A stretch of DNA of 64,000 bases from Bog-532 sp963824545 (GCA_963824545.1 CAWGPP010000033.1:248001-312000), one strand, 5' to 3'; positions 8,122 to 17,318 are shown, counted from the first letter of the stretch. The notes: a model not told the origin generated them from the sequence alone. Made by a program: numbers and translations.

Positions 8122-11100
8122 TCAGCCGTAGAAGAGGTGATCCATGACGGTGCGGGCGTGCCGGGCGGCCCGGCGCCAGTCCTCCTCCAGGGCTTGGCCC
8201 TCGCCCGGGCCGTAGCCCAGGATCCGGGCGATCGCGCCCTGCTCGCGGGCCGCCACGGGGATCGTGTCGGAGGCGGTGCCGCGCACCAGCATCACCGCGT
8301 CCCGGATCCGCGCGGCGAGCTGCCACGCCTCGGCCAGCACGGCGGCGCTGGCCGGGGGGATGAGGCCGGCTTCCCGCGCGGCGGTCAGGGCCGGCAGCGT
8401 GCGCGGAGTGCGCAGCCCCGGCACCGCGTACGCGTGCCGCAGCTGCAGCAGCTGAATGGTCCATTCGACGTCGGACAGGCCGCCGGGGCCCAGCTTGACC
8501 TGCAGCGCGGGCTCAACCCCGCGGGGCATCCGCTCGCCTTCCATGCGCGCCTTGATCCGGCGGATCTCCCGGACCGCGTGGTCACCGACGCCGCCGTCGG
8601 GGTAGCGGAACTCGCGGATCATGCTGACGAACTCTTCCCCCAGGCCCGTGTCGCCGGCCACCGGCTCGGCGCGCAGCAGCGCCTGCGCCTCCCAGGGCCT
8701 CGACCAGCGCCGGTAGTACGCCAGGTAGGAGGCGAGGGTACGGACCAGCGGGCCCTGGCGTCCCTCGGGGCGCAGGTTCGCGTCCACCACCAGCGCCGGA
8801 TCCGGGCCGGGCAGCGCCAGCATCCGGCGCAGCTCCTGGGCGACGGCGTGCGCGGCACGGGCGGCGTCCGCCTCGGCCACGCCGGGCAGCGGGTCGTGCA
8901 CGAACATCACGTCGGCGTCGCTGCCGTAGCCGGTCTCGTGGCCGCCGAACCGCCCCATCGCGATCACGGCGAACCGGGTAGGCAGCGGGGCGCGCAGCTC
9001 CGTTTCCACCTTCTTCCTCGCCGCGCCCAGGGCCGCGCCGAGGCTGGCGGCGGCCACGGCGGTCAGTGCGTCCGCGGTCTCGGCCGGCTTGATCAGGCCG
9101 AGGATGTCGGCGGCGGCGATCCGCAGCAGCTCGCGCCGCAGCAGTGAACGGACCGCGGCGACGGCACTCTCCGGCTCTTCGTGCCGGCGCACGGCAGCTT
9201 CGGCCTCACCACGCAGCGTGGTCACCGAACGCGGCATGAGCTCGGCGTCGTCACCCAGGATGGCGACCGCCTCCGGGGCCCGGAGCAGCAGGCCGGCCGC
9301 GTACCGGCTGGAGGCCAGCACGCGGGCCATCCGCTCGGCCGCCTTCGTCTCGTCCCGGAGCAGCCGCAGGTACCAGGGGGTGGCCCCGAGGGCATCGCTG
9401 ACCTGGCGAAACGCGAGAAGCCCGGCGTCCGGCTCGGCGGCGTCGGCGAACCAGCCAAGCAGCACGGGCAGCAGCGTCCGCTGGATCGCCGCGCGGCGGG
9501 ACACCCCGGCGGTGAGCGCGTCGATGTGCCGGAGGGAGCCGACTGGGTCCGCGTAGCCGAGCGCCTCCAGCCGGGCCTGCGCGGCGGACGGGGTGAGCCG
9601 GGCCATCTCGCCGGGCAGCCGGGCCACCGCGCTGAGCAGCGGCCGGTAGAACAGCTTCTCGTGCAGCCGCCGTACCTGGAACGCGTGCTGCCGCCACATC
9701 TCGCTGAACCCGGCGGCGGGGTCGGCGCTGGGCGGCCCGCCCTCCGTACCCGGCCCGCTGGTGCCGCCGGCCCCGCCGGCGCCGCCCGGCCCGCTGGGCT
9801 GGCCGACGGTGCGCATCGCGCGGCCGAGCCGGCGCAGCACGGCCGGGTCCTCGGGCAGGATATGGGTACGGGACAGCTTGTAGAGCTGGAGCAGGTGCTC
9901 GACCTGCCGGAGGAACCGGTAGGCGTCGGCCAGGTCGCTGGCGTCGTCCCGGGCCACGTAACCGCCCGCCGCCAGCGCCGCCAGCGCCGGCAGGGTCGCC
10001 GGGCTGCGCAGCGACTCATCGGTGCGGCCGTGCACGAGCTGCAGGAGCTGGACGGCGAACTCGATGTCCCGCAGGCCGCCGGGGCCCAGCTTGATCTCCC
10101 GGCCCGCCTGCGCCGCGGGCAGCGTCTTTTCCACCCGGCGCCGCATGGCCTGCACGTCTTCAACGAACCGCTCCCGCTGGGCTGCCCGCCAGACCATCGG
10201 GGCCAGCGCGCCGACGTACTGCCGGCCGAGCTCCATGTCCCCGGCGGCGGGGCGGGCCTTCAGCAGGGCCTGGAACTCCCAGGTCTTGGCCCAGCGCTCG
10301 TAATAGGCGATGTGGCTGGTCAGGGTGCGGACCAGCGGGCCGTTGCGCCCCTCCGGCCGCAGGTTCGGGTCGATCGGGAAGATCATGCCTTCCGGCGTGG
10401 TCCGGGAGCACACCGCGATCAGGCCGGTCGCGAGCTTCGTCGCGGTACGCAGCGCGGCATCTACGTCCTGGCCCGCGTCCTGGCCCGCGTCCTGGCCCGC
10501 GTCCTGGCCCGCGTCCTGGCCCGCGCCGGTTCCGGCCCGGGGGCCGTCCTCGCCGGGAGCGGCCACGAAGATGACGTCGACGTCGCTGGCGTAGTTCAGC
10601 TCGCAGGCGCCGCACTTGCCCATGGCGAGCACGGCGATCCGGCACGGCGCGGCGCCGGCCGGCAGCTCGGCGCGGGCGACCGAGAGCGCGGCGCAGAGCA
10701 CCGCGGCGGCGATGTCGGCAAGCTCGCTCGCGACCTCCTCGGTGCTGGCCACGCCGGTAATGTCCCGCGCGGCCAGGTGCAGGATGTGCCGCTTGTACGC
10801 GGCGCACAGGGCCGCGGCCGGGTCCGTCCCGTCCAGCGACGCCAGGTCGGCAACCGGGTTGTCGTCCAGGGGGCTGGCGCCCACCGCGTACAGCAGCGCG
10901 GCGCGCAGCTGATCCGTGGAGGGCCGCCGGACCGCATCGGCGCCGCGCAGCAGATGGCAGTCGTCCGGGTGCCTGACCAGGTGGTCGGCGAGGCCCGCGC
11001 TGATCCCCAGCACGGCGGTCAGGCGCGTACGGAACCCGGGCTCCGCGCGCAGCGCGGCGCGGATGTCCGCGGCGTCGGCCCCGCCGCCGGTACCGGCGAT

Positions 11101-11316
11101 CCGGGCCAGCCCGAGCAGGGCAAGGTCGGGATCGGCCGCGGCGGCGATGGCCTCCAGCACCGCGTCGTCCTTGGGCGGGCCGCCGAAGCTGGGCACGACG
11201 CCGGATGGTCCCGGCGGGCCGATGTTGAGGGCAAGGTCGGAGGTGATCAGGCGTTCCGCGGCGGGCGCGTCGGAAAAGCCCATCCGGGCCAGCCGCCCCT
11301 CCGTCGTCGTCCGCAT
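8122..11316 (-). CDS. glnE: Glutamine synthetase adenylyltransferase / adenylyl-removing enzyme
   Basis: A 1064-residue bifunctional regulator of GlnA. The N-terminal adenylyl-removase half carries AMGKCGACELNYASDVDVIF and the C-terminal adenylyl transferase half carries AMGRFGGHETGYGSDADVMF, the two nucleotidyltransferase signatures (G..G..E...SD.D). Each is followed by a KLGPGGLRDIEF or KLGPGGLSDVEW segment. ATG 11316 (MRTTTEGRLARMGF) is preferred because similarity to GlnE starts there; an in-frame ATG at 11337 is possible. An (AGQD)5 insertion lies in a surface-loop position after the first signature. It acts on the Tyr402 motif of GlnA encoded at 2234. Confidence 0.95.
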   Translation of the reverse strand: MRTTTEGRLARMGFSDAPAAERLITSDLALNIGPPGPSGVVPSFGGPPKDDAVLEAIAAAADPDLALLGLARIAGTGGGADAADIRAALRAEPGFRTRLTAVLGISAGLADHLVRHPDDCHLLRGADAVRRPSTDQLRAALLYAVGASPLDDNPVADLASLDGTDPAAALCAAYKRHILHLAARDITGVASTEEVASELADIAAAVLCAALSVARAELPAGAAPCRIAVLAMGKCGACELNYASDVDVIFVAAPGEDGPRAGTGAGQDAGQDAGQDAGQDAGQDVDAALRTATKLATGLIAVCSRTTPEGMIFPIDPNLRPEGRNGPLVRTLTSHIAYYERWAKTWEFQALLKARPAAGDMELGRQYVGALAPMVWRAAQRERFVEDVQAMRRRVEKTLPAAQAGREIKLGPGGLRDIEFAVQLLQLVHGRTDESLRSPATLPALAALAAGGYVARDDASDLADAYRFLRQVEHLLQLYKLSRTHILPEDPAVLRRLGRAMRTVGQPSGPGGAGGAGGTSGPGTEGGPPSADPAAGFSEMWRQHAFQVRRLHEKLFYRPLLSAVARLPGEMARLTPSAAQARLEALGYADPVGSLRHIDALTAGVSRRAAIQRTLLPVLLGWFADAAEPDAGLLAFRQVSDALGATPWYLRLLRDETKAAERMARVLASSRYAAGLLLRAPEAVAILGDDAELMPRSVTTLRGEAEAAVRRHEEPESAVAAVRSLLRRELLRIAAADILGLIKPAETADALTAVAAASLGAALGAARKKVETELRAPLPTRFAVIAMGRFGGHETGYGSDADVMFVHDPLPGVAEADAARAAHAVAQELRRMLALPGPDPALVVDANLRPEGRQGPLVRTLASYLAYYRRWSRPWEAQALLRAEPVAGDTGLGEEFVSMIREFRYPDGGVGDHAVREIRRIKARMEGERMPRGVEPALQVKLGPGGLSDVEWTIQLLQLRHAYAVPGLRTPRTLPALTAAREAGLIPPASAAVLAEAWQLAARIRDAVMLVRGTASDTIPVAAREQGAIARILGYGPGEGQALEEDWRRAARHARTVMDHLFYG
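10465..10524. repeat. In-frame 12-bp minisatellite inside glnE
   Basis: Five perfect tandem copies of GTCCTGGCCCGC on the plus strand, reading Ala-Gly-Gln-Asp on the glnE strand. The 12-base period keeps the frame at any copy number. Confidence 0.95.
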
Positions 11317-11466
11317 GCCGCTCACCCAGGTGCCCACGCCATGACGTTATTACGGATGGCCTGCTTTCTACGAGGACCCCGGTATCCGGCCGGCCCCGAC
11401 AAACTCGCGGGCACGGTGTGATGGCCCCGGCTGACCGTCATGCGGCGAGCAGATACGTTAGAGAAG

Positions 11467-12030
11467 ATGGTCGTGAGCACGTCCGGGATCACGTTCCAGA
11501 TACTCGACGGGGCGCAGGCCGCCGCGCACGCGGACGACCTGCTGGCCCTGCACACCGAGGTGTACGCCGAACCGCCGTACGGGCTGGACGATCACGACGC
11601 CGCACGATTCACGGACCGCTTCCGGGTGCAGCGCCGCCAGCCGGGCTTCGTGCTAGCCGAAGCGCGCCACGGCGGCTACCTGGTCGGTTACGCGATCGGG
11701 ATGCCGCTGCGGCCGTCGACCTCCTGGTGGCGGCACCTGACCACCGCGCTCCCGGACGACGTCACGGCCGAGCATCCCGGCCGTACCTTCGCGCTGGCCG
11801 ACCTGCTCGTGCGGGCGTCCTGGCGGCGGCAGGGCATCGGGCGGGCCCTGCACGACCTCGTCCTGGCGGGCCGTCCCGAGGAGCGGGCCACACTCACCGT
11901 ACGGCCGTCGGCCACCGCGGCGCAGCACGCCTTCCAGGCCTGGGGCTGGCGCAAGCTCGCGCGGACGCGCGACGCGGGGCCGGGCTCGCCGGTGTCCGAC
12001 GTCCTCGTCCGGACACCCGCAGCCCGATAG
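11467..12030 (+). CDS. GNAT-family acetyltransferase
   Basis: A 187-residue GNAT protein. The N-terminal strand (GITFQILDGAQAAAHADDLL), the substrate face (EARHGGYLVGYAIGMPL) and the acetyl-CoA loop (LLVRASWRRQGIGRALHDLV) are in order, followed by the end of the fold with HAFQAWGWRKLARTRD. This resembles small actinobacterial GNAT proteins of unknown substrate. ATG 11467 lies directly behind AGAGAAG; GTG 11473 would give better spacing to the same motif. Divergent from glnE and followed by a strong hairpin. Confidence 0.85.
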   Translation: MVVSTSGITFQILDGAQAAAHADDLLALHTEVYAEPPYGLDDHDAARFTDRFRVQRRQPGFVLAEARHGGYLVGYAIGMPLRPSTSWWRHLTTALPDDVTAEHPGRTFALADLLVRASWRRQGIGRALHDLVLAGRPEERATLTVRPSATAAQHAFQAWGWRKLARTRDAGPGSPVSDVLVRTPAAR

Positions 12031-12070
12031 CAGGTGCTGGCCGGGCAACCGCCTCCCCGTCCGCTCCGGC

Positions 12071-12136
12071 CCCGATATGTGGGCAGCATTCTCAGGGCGC
12101 CCAGGGAATGGCCCTGAGAATGCTGCCCGTATCGGG
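12071..12136. terminator. Long palindromic hairpin
   Basis: Arms 12081-12097 and 12112-12128 are a perfect 17-bp inverted repeat (GGGCAGCATTCTCAGGG) around a 14-base loop. A further 7 paired bases flank them (CCCGATA / TATCGGG). It separates the acetyltransferase gene from the S9 peptidase gene. Confidence 0.7.
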
Positions 12137-12180
12137 ATGGGCCTGGCCGGCGGAGGCCGGCCCTGTGGTAGGCAAGGGTT

Positions 12181-14058
12181 ATGAGCGAGCTGATCCCCCG
12201 TAGTGTGCTGTTCGGAAATCCGGAGCGGGCTTTGCCGCGGCTGTCCCCCGAGGGGACCCGGCTGGCCTGGATCGCGCCGCACGAGGGGGTCCTGAACGTC
12301 TGGGTCGCGCCGCTGCGGATCGATCCGGGCGCGTATGGCGGGGAGACGGTGGACTGGTCCGCGGCCCGCGTCGTCACCGAGGACCAGGACCGCGGCATCC
12401 GGATGTTCTCCTGGGCACACGACGGCCGGCACCTGCTGTACATCCAGGACACCGGCGGTGACGAGAACTGGCGGCTGCACGACGTCGACCTGGACACCAT
12501 GCACCGGCGGGACCTGACGCCGTTCACCGGCGTCCAGGCCCGGCTGATCGCCTCGAACAAGAAGTTCCCGACCGAGATCCTGGTCGGGCTCAACCGGGAG
12601 AACCCGCAGCTGCACGACGTCTTCCGGCTCGACCTGCTGACCGGCGAGATGACCCTGGAAATGAAGAACCCGGGCTTCGCGGGCTGGCTGGCCGACGAGG
12701 ACATGGTCATCCGGGCGGCCTACGCGCCCAAACCCAACGGGGACATGGAGCTCCTGGTCCGGGAGCGGCACCTGGACGACTGGCGGTCGCTGCTGACGAT
12801 CCCCGCTGACGACGTGACCGCCAGCGACGTCGTCACGTTCAGCGAGGACGGCCGGTCGCTGCTGGGCATTACGCCCATCGACGCGAACACGTCACGGCTG
12901 GTCCGGATCGACGTGGCCAGCGGCGAGATCGAGGTGCTGGCCGCGGACGCCGAGGCCGACGTGGACGGCGTGGTGCTGCACCCGGACACCCGGGAACCGC
13001 AGATTGTCACCGTCCAGAAGGACCGCACCGAGTACCTGGTGCTGGACAGCGCGGTCGAGGCCGACCTGAAGGCGATCCGCGCGCTGCATCCGGGTGATCC
13101 GTCGATCGGCGGCCGGGAGAACGCGGATTCGCCGTGGCTGGTCGCGTTCACCAACGACACCGGCCCGGTCACGTACTTCGTCTACGACCCGGCCGCGCAC
13201 AGCGGGCGGTTCCTGTTCGACGCGCGCCCGGAGCTGAACCGCTACGAGCTCGCCGCGATGGAACCGTTCAGCTTCACCTCACGGGACGGCCTGACCGTCC
13301 ACGGGTACGCGACGTTCCCGCCCGGCGCCGGGCGCTCCGGCCTGCCCGCCGTGCTGGACGTGCACGGCGGGCCGCAGGTCCGCGACGTGTGGGGCTTCGA
13401 CCCCGAGGCGCAGTGGCTCGCCAACCGCGGATACCTGTGCGTCCAGGTCAACTACCGCGGCTCGACCGGGTACGGCAAGGAGTTCGTCACCGCCGGCGAC
13501 CACGAGTGGGGCGCCAAGATGCACGACGACCTGATCGACGCGGTCGACTACATCGTCGGCCAGGGCTGGGCCGACCGGGAGCGGGTGGCCATCTACGGCG
13601 GCTCCTACGGCGGGTATGCCGCGCTGGTCGGCGCCGCGTTCACCCCAGACGTGTTCTGCTGCGCCGTCGACATCGTCGGGCCGTCCAACCTCAAGACCCT
13701 GCTGGAGACCATCCCGCCGTACTGGGCGCCGCTGATCGCCCAGCTGTACAAGCGGGTCGGCAACCCGGAGACCGAGGAGGAGTTCCTCTGGTCCCGTTCA
13801 CCCTTGTCGCGGGCGCACGATATCCGGATTCCGCTGCTCATCGCGCAGGGCGCCAACGATCCGCGGGTCAAGCAGGCCGAGTCGGAGCAGATCGTTGCCG
13901 CGCTCGAGGAAGCCGGGATCGACCACGAGTACATGCTGTTCCCTGACGAGGGCCACGGCTTCGCCAAGCCGGAGAACCGGCTGAGGTTCTACGCCGCCGC
14001 CGAGCGTTTCCTGACCCGCTACCTGGGCGGCCGCTTCGAGGAAGAAACGGCGGAGTAA
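12181..14058 (+). CDS. S9-family (prolyl oligopeptidase-like) serine peptidase
   Basis: A 625-residue cytoplasmic peptidase of the acylaminoacyl-peptidase/prolyl oligopeptidase type. An N-terminal beta-propeller region (roughly residues 1-360) is followed by an alpha/beta-hydrolase domain with oxyanion motif DVHGGPQVRD. The catalytic triad is visible: Ser475 in YGGSYGGYAA, Asp560 in QGANDPRVKQ and His592 in DEGHGFAKPENR. There is no signal peptide. Expected to cleave short peptides after small or blocked residues; exact specificity unknown. Confidence 0.93.
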   Translation: MSELIPRSVLFGNPERALPRLSPEGTRLAWIAPHEGVLNVWVAPLRIDPGAYGGETVDWSAARVVTEDQDRGIRMFSWAHDGRHLLYIQDTGGDENWRLHDVDLDTMHRRDLTPFTGVQARLIASNKKFPTEILVGLNRENPQLHDVFRLDLLTGEMTLEMKNPGFAGWLADEDMVIRAAYAPKPNGDMELLVRERHLDDWRSLLTIPADDVTASDVVTFSEDGRSLLGITPIDANTSRLVRIDVASGEIEVLAADAEADVDGVVLHPDTREPQIVTVQKDRTEYLVLDSAVEADLKAIRALHPGDPSIGGRENADSPWLVAFTNDTGPVTYFVYDPAAHSGRFLFDARPELNRYELAAMEPFSFTSRDGLTVHGYATFPPGAGRSGLPAVLDVHGGPQVRDVWGFDPEAQWLANRGYLCVQVNYRGSTGYGKEFVTAGDHEWGAKMHDDLIDAVDYIVGQGWADRERVAIYGGSYGGYAALVGAAFTPDVFCCAVDIVGPSNLKTLLETIPPYWAPLIAQLYKRVGNPETEEEFLWSRSPLSRAHDIRIPLLIAQGANDPRVKQAESEQIVAALEEAGIDHEYMLFPDEGHGFAKPENRLRFYAAAERFLTRYLGGRFEEETAE

Positions 14059-14153
14059 CGGGCGGGATCCGGCCGACCGGACCCGGCCGGCACCCGCACG
14101 CCGGACCGTAAAAGCCTGTTTCTGGAACGACGGCCACTCCGGGAGCGCCGCGG

Positions 14154-15005
14154 CTAGTCGCGGGCGAGCCGCGCGATCAGGGCCGCCGACTCGGCGGGGG
14201 CGAGCGCCCGGGCGCACAGCTGGCCGAAGGCGGCGGCGTAACGCGCGATGTCGTCCTGGCTGTCGAGGAACACGCCGCCGGTGAGGTGCTCGAGGTACAC
14301 GAGCGGCCGGTCGGCGCTCTCGCGGAAGTCCAGAATCGTGAACGGGGGTACCGGGTCCGCGTCGGCGCCGCTGCGCAGCGGGAGGACCTGCAGGGTGATG
14401 GCGGGCCGCTCCGCCAGGCCGGCCAGCCGGGCGAGCTGGGCCCGCATGACCGCCGTGCCGCCGGTCTGGGCCCGCAGCGCTCCCTCGCCGATCACCACGC
14501 GCAGCCCGGGCGGGCTGGGCCGGGCCAGGATGGCCTGGCGCCGCATGCGCAGCGCGACGCGCCGGGCGGCCGGATCGCCAGGGCCGGCGTCCGGGGTGGC
14601 GCGGAGCACGGCGCGCGCGTACTCCTCGGTCTGCAGGAGAGCCGGCACGCCCAGCGGCTGGAAGTCGCGCAGGCCGGCCGCGTCGGATTCCAGCCCGAGA
14701 TAGGACCCGAACCAGGGCGGGACGATCCGGCTGTAGGCATGCCACCAGCCTTTGCGCCGCACTTCGCGGGCCAGCTGGACCAGGTCGCCGACCTGGCGGC
14801 CGGCCACACCGTACAGCTCCAGCAACTCCCGCACGTCGCCGGGCCGCACGCTGATCCGGCCGGTCTCGAGCCGGCTGACCCTGGTGCCCGAGCATTCCAG
14901 CTGCCTGCCGACGGCTTCGCAGGTCAGACCGGCCTGTTCGCGCAGGCGGCGGAGTTCGGAGCCCAGGCGGGTACGCCGCATGACGGGGCTGGAGCTCGAC
15001 GCCAC
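14154..15005 (-). CDS. XRE helix-turn-helix regulator with DUF5753
   Basis: A 283-residue regulator. The N-terminal XRE domain (about residues 12-70) includes LGSELRRLREQAGLTCEAVG and CSGTRVSRLETGRISVRPGD. The rest is the DUF5753 domain, with GLESDAAGLRDFQPLGVPALLQTEEYARA as its opening. Such proteins are abundant in actinomycetes and usually pair with a HATPase-type protein and a DUF397 peptide in developmental or antibiotic regulation. Here the ATPase is divergent (15250), and no DUF397 gene is seen. The divergent promoter region carries two inverted repeats. Confidence 0.92.
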   Translation of the reverse strand: MASSSSPVMRRTRLGSELRRLREQAGLTCEAVGRQLECSGTRVSRLETGRISVRPGDVRELLELYGVAGRQVGDLVQLAREVRRKGWWHAYSRIVPPWFGSYLGLESDAAGLRDFQPLGVPALLQTEEYARAVLRATPDAGPGDPAARRVALRMRRQAILARPSPPGLRVVIGEGALRAQTGGTAVMRAQLARLAGLAERPAITLQVLPLRSGADADPVPPFTILDFRESADRPLVYLEHLTGGVFLDSQDDIARYAAAFGQLCARALAPAESAALIARLARD

Positions 15006-15064
15006 GGTATCTCCGTTTCACCGCGGGCAACGCCGGTTTGGCCCGTCGTGCCCGATTCGCATCA

Positions 15065-15088
15065 GCAACCTACGTATTGGTAGGTTGC
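15065..15088. promoter_or_regulatory. Inverted repeat in the divergent XRE / ATPase promoter region
   Basis: A perfect 9-bp inverted repeat, GCAACCTAC at 15065-15073 and GTAGGTTGC at 15080-15088, with a 6-base spacer. It lies 60 bases upstream of the XRE-DUF5753 start, a position suited to an autoregulatory operator. Confidence 0.5.
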
Positions 15089-15099
15089 ACGTGCGTTTC

Positions 15100-15123
15100 G
15101 CAAAGTACTTTTGGGCACTTTGC
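15100..15123. promoter_or_regulatory. Second inverted repeat in the same divergent region
   Basis: GCAAAGT at 15100-15106 pairs with ACTTTGC at 15117-15123 across a 10-base spacer. With the repeat at 15065 it forms two palindromes between divergent genes, in a conspicuously AT-richer stretch. Confidence 0.4.
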
Positions 15124-15249
15124 TTTTTCGCATGATACGGAAAAGGTTGATCGAGGTCTGCTCCTTGACTTCATCGGGCAAACTGCGAGGTGATGAGCGA
15201 GATGGCTGCCGCCAGTCCCGCGTTCCATCACCGGCCGCAGGAGCGTCCG

Positions 15250-15717
15250 ATGAGCGGTTCGTGGGCACGGCGGACTCACCTGGAGCTCGGCGCGTTGCGG
15301 GGTGCCGTTCCGTGCGCGCGGCTGCATGCCCGGCACGTGCTGTGGGAATGGGGCCTGTCCGACCTGGACGAGGCGGTCGAGCTGGTGGTCTCCGAGCTGG
15401 TGACCAACGCCATACAGGCGTCGGCCGGACTCAGCCGCGAGGTGCCCGGCTACGACGAGGACAGCCAGGGCCTGCCCTGCGTCTGGCTGTGGCTCGCGTC
15501 CGACGGCCGGCAACTGGTGGTGGAGGTCGGCGACAGCAGCCCGCGCACTCCCATCCAGGCCGAGACCGAGACAGAGCACGACGTCGAAGGCGGCCGGGGC
15601 CTGCTGCTGGTGGAGACGGTTAGCCGCCGGTGGGGCTATTACTACCCCGCCGAGGAAGACGACAGCCAGCGAAAGATCATCCGCAAGGTGGTCTGGGCGC
15701 TCGTCAGCCGCACCTGA
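15250..15717 (+). CDS. HATPase-domain anti-sigma-like regulatory protein
   Basis: A 155-residue GHKL ATP-binding protein of the serine/threonine kinase anti-sigma type. The N-box is LVVSELVTNAIQAS, followed by a G1-like segment (LVVEVGDSSPRTP) and a G2 segment (GGRGLLLVETVSRRWGYY). ATG 15250 was chosen because CAGGAG precedes it by 7 bases; in-frame ATGs at 15193 and 15202 lack this. Paired divergently with an XRE-DUF5753 gene, it probably belongs to the actinomycete WhiJ/AbaA-like regulatory pairs. Confidence 0.88.
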   Translation: MSGSWARRTHLELGALRGAVPCARLHARHVLWEWGLSDLDEAVELVVSELVTNAIQASAGLSREVPGYDEDSQGLPCVWLWLASDGRQLVVEVGDSSPRTPIQAETETEHDVEGGRGLLLVETVSRRWGYYYPAEEDDSQRKIIRKVVWALVSRT

Positions 15718-15862
15718 CGCCGCTGGGAAGCCGTCCCAGGGCCGCCGAGGGCCGCCGGGGGGCCCGTCCCCGTGCTGCCGGGAAGGGCCGCCGACAGGCC
15801 GTCCCGGGGCCGCGGGCGGCATGGCCCCGGGCCGCCGGGCGGCACGGCCCCGCCAGATCGCC

Positions 15863-16630
15863 TCAGATGCGGCGCAGGACGGAGACGACCTTGCCGAGGA
15901 TTCTGGCGTTGTCGCCGAGGATGGGGTCGTAGAGCGGGTTGTGCGGCATCAGCCAGACGTGGCCGTCGCTCTTCTTGAACGTCTTGACCGTCGCCTCACT
16001 CTCGTCGCCCTGACCCTCCAGCATGGCCGCGACGATCTCGCCGTTTTCCGCATCCTCCTGTGCGCGGACGACCACCCAGTCGCCGTGGGTGATCGCGGCG
16101 TTGATCATCGAGTCGCCGCGGACCTGGAGCAGGAAATGCTCACCTTCGCCGACCAGCTGCCTGGGCAGCGGGAACGTATCCTCGATCTGCTGCTTGGCAA
16201 TGATGGGGCCGCCGGCCGCGATATGCCCGACCCAGGGCACGTACGCCGCCTCCTGCGAAGCGATGTCGAAGGCGGCGGCTCTGGGGACAGGGCCGTCCGC
16301 CGCGGCCGGCCCGCGCGGAGCCGGTGCTGGCGCCGGGCCGGGGGCCGGGGCCGGGAGCAGCTCGGTCGTCCGCGGACGGCCCGAATGCCGCTGCAGGTAG
16401 CCCTTCTTCTGCAGCATTCGCAGCTGGTGGGACACGCTGGACGTGCTGCGCAGGCCGACCGCCTCGCCGATCTCGCGAATGGACGGCGGATACCCGTGCC
16501 GCCGCACGGCGTCGCGGACGAACTGGAGCACCTTCTCCTGGCGCTCGCTCAGCGCGTGTTCCGCACCGGCTGGCTCGCGCTCGGCCGGGATCACTGCTGT
16601 CGCCGCCGTGCCGTTACCGTTGCCTGCCAT
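15863..16630 (-). CDS. lexA: LexA SOS repressor
   Basis: A 255-residue transcriptional repressor/autoprotease. The N-terminal winged helix (LSERQEKVLQFVRDAVRRHG.. IREIGEAVGLRSTSSVSHQL) is followed by a long Ala/Pro linker and the S24 peptidase domain. The self-cleavage site is Ala139-Gly140 (HIAAGGP), with catalytic Ser174 (RGDSM) and Lys216 (ATVKTF). ATG 16630 has GGAGGGG just upstream; a GTG 15 bases earlier is less likely. It controls the DNA damage response and is usually autoregulated. Confidence 0.96.
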   Translation of the reverse strand: MAGNGNGTAATAVIPAEREPAGAEHALSERQEKVLQFVRDAVRRHGYPPSIREIGEAVGLRSTSSVSHQLRMLQKKGYLQRHSGRPRTTELLPAPAPGPAPAPAPRGPAAADGPVPRAAAFDIASQEAAYVPWVGHIAAGGPIIAKQQIEDTFPLPRQLVGEGEHFLLQVRGDSMINAAITHGDWVVVRAQEDAENGEIVAAMLEGQGDESEATVKTFKKSDGHVWLMPHNPLYDPILGDNARILGKVVSVLRRI

Positions 16631-16683
16631 CCGCCGCCCCTCCACCGATCGTTATCTGTGTCGAATGTTATCAGCAGGCGTTG

Positions 16684-16705
16684 CGAACAATCAATACTTT
16701 GTTCG
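16684..16705. promoter_or_regulatory. Possible LexA-related inverted repeat
   Basis: CGAACAA (16684-16690) and TTGTTCG (16699-16705) form a 7-bp inverted repeat with an 8-base spacer, about 55 bases upstream of lexA. The half-sites look like actinobacterial SOS half-sites (CGAAC/GTTCG), but the canonical spacing would be 4 bases, so the assignment is weak. Confidence 0.35.
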
Positions 16706-16756
16706 AATCACTCCGGATGTGTGGGGGCGGCCGACCCCAGGCCGTCGTTCGTTTCG

Positions 16757-17209
16757 TTACTCAGCGATCTCAGCCGCCGCCAGCGCGCCCAGTTCCCAGC
16801 AGGCGGCCAGGTCCTCCCGGCCCGGCGGCCCGGTGACGCAGACCGGCGGCCGGACCGCGCGCCACCGCAGGCCGGTGGTGATCGACTCCACGGCGCGCAC
16901 CGCGCCGGCCGTGTCCTGGCCGCCGTGCACATACAGGCCGTACGGGCGGCGGCGGGTCGCCTCCAGGCAGGGGTAGTAAATGCCGTCGAAGAAGTGCTTG
17001 AGCGCGCCGGACATGTAACCGATGTTGGCCGGGGTGCCGAGCAGATAACCGTCGGCCTGGAGCACGTCGGCGGCGCCCGCGGTCAGCGCCGGGCGGACGA
17101 CCACCTCGACGCCCTCGATCTCGTCGGTGCGCGCCCCGCTCAGCACGGCCTCGAACATGGCCTGCACGGCCGGGCTCGGCGTGTGATGGACGATCAGCAG
17201 AGTCGGCAT
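16757..17209 (-). CDS. Flavodoxin-like / NADPH-dependent FMN reductase family protein
   Basis: A 150-residue single-domain flavoprotein. The N-terminal strand (MPTLLIVHHTPSPAV) and phosphate loop are followed by DGYLLGTPANIGYMSGALKHFFDGIYY, the segment typical of flavodoxin-fold NAD(P)H:quinone or FMN reductases, and GLYVHGGQDTAGAV. The ATG at 17209 gives the family length; longer upstream frame is non-homologous. A soluble redox protein with unknown partner. Confidence 0.85.
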   Translation of the reverse strand: MPTLLIVHHTPSPAVQAMFEAVLSGARTDEIEGVEVVVRPALTAGAADVLQADGYLLGTPANIGYMSGALKHFFDGIYYPCLEATRRRPYGLYVHGGQDTAGAVRAVESITTGLRWRAVRPPVCVTGPPGREDLAACWELGALAAAEIAE

Positions 17210-17318
17210 CAGCGCCGAGCTTAACGGGCGCGCGGGAGTCCTCCGCCATCGAGAGTTCACCGCGCGTTTCGCGTTACCGGTGTGCCGGATCCCCCGGCTG
17301 TCCTGCCAGGATGAAGTT

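Noticed and set aside
9181..11421. A 746-codon open frame on the plus strand
   Set aside because: It is antisense to glnE, with composition typical of GC-rich shadow frames (Arg/Gly/Gln-rich) and no family motifs.
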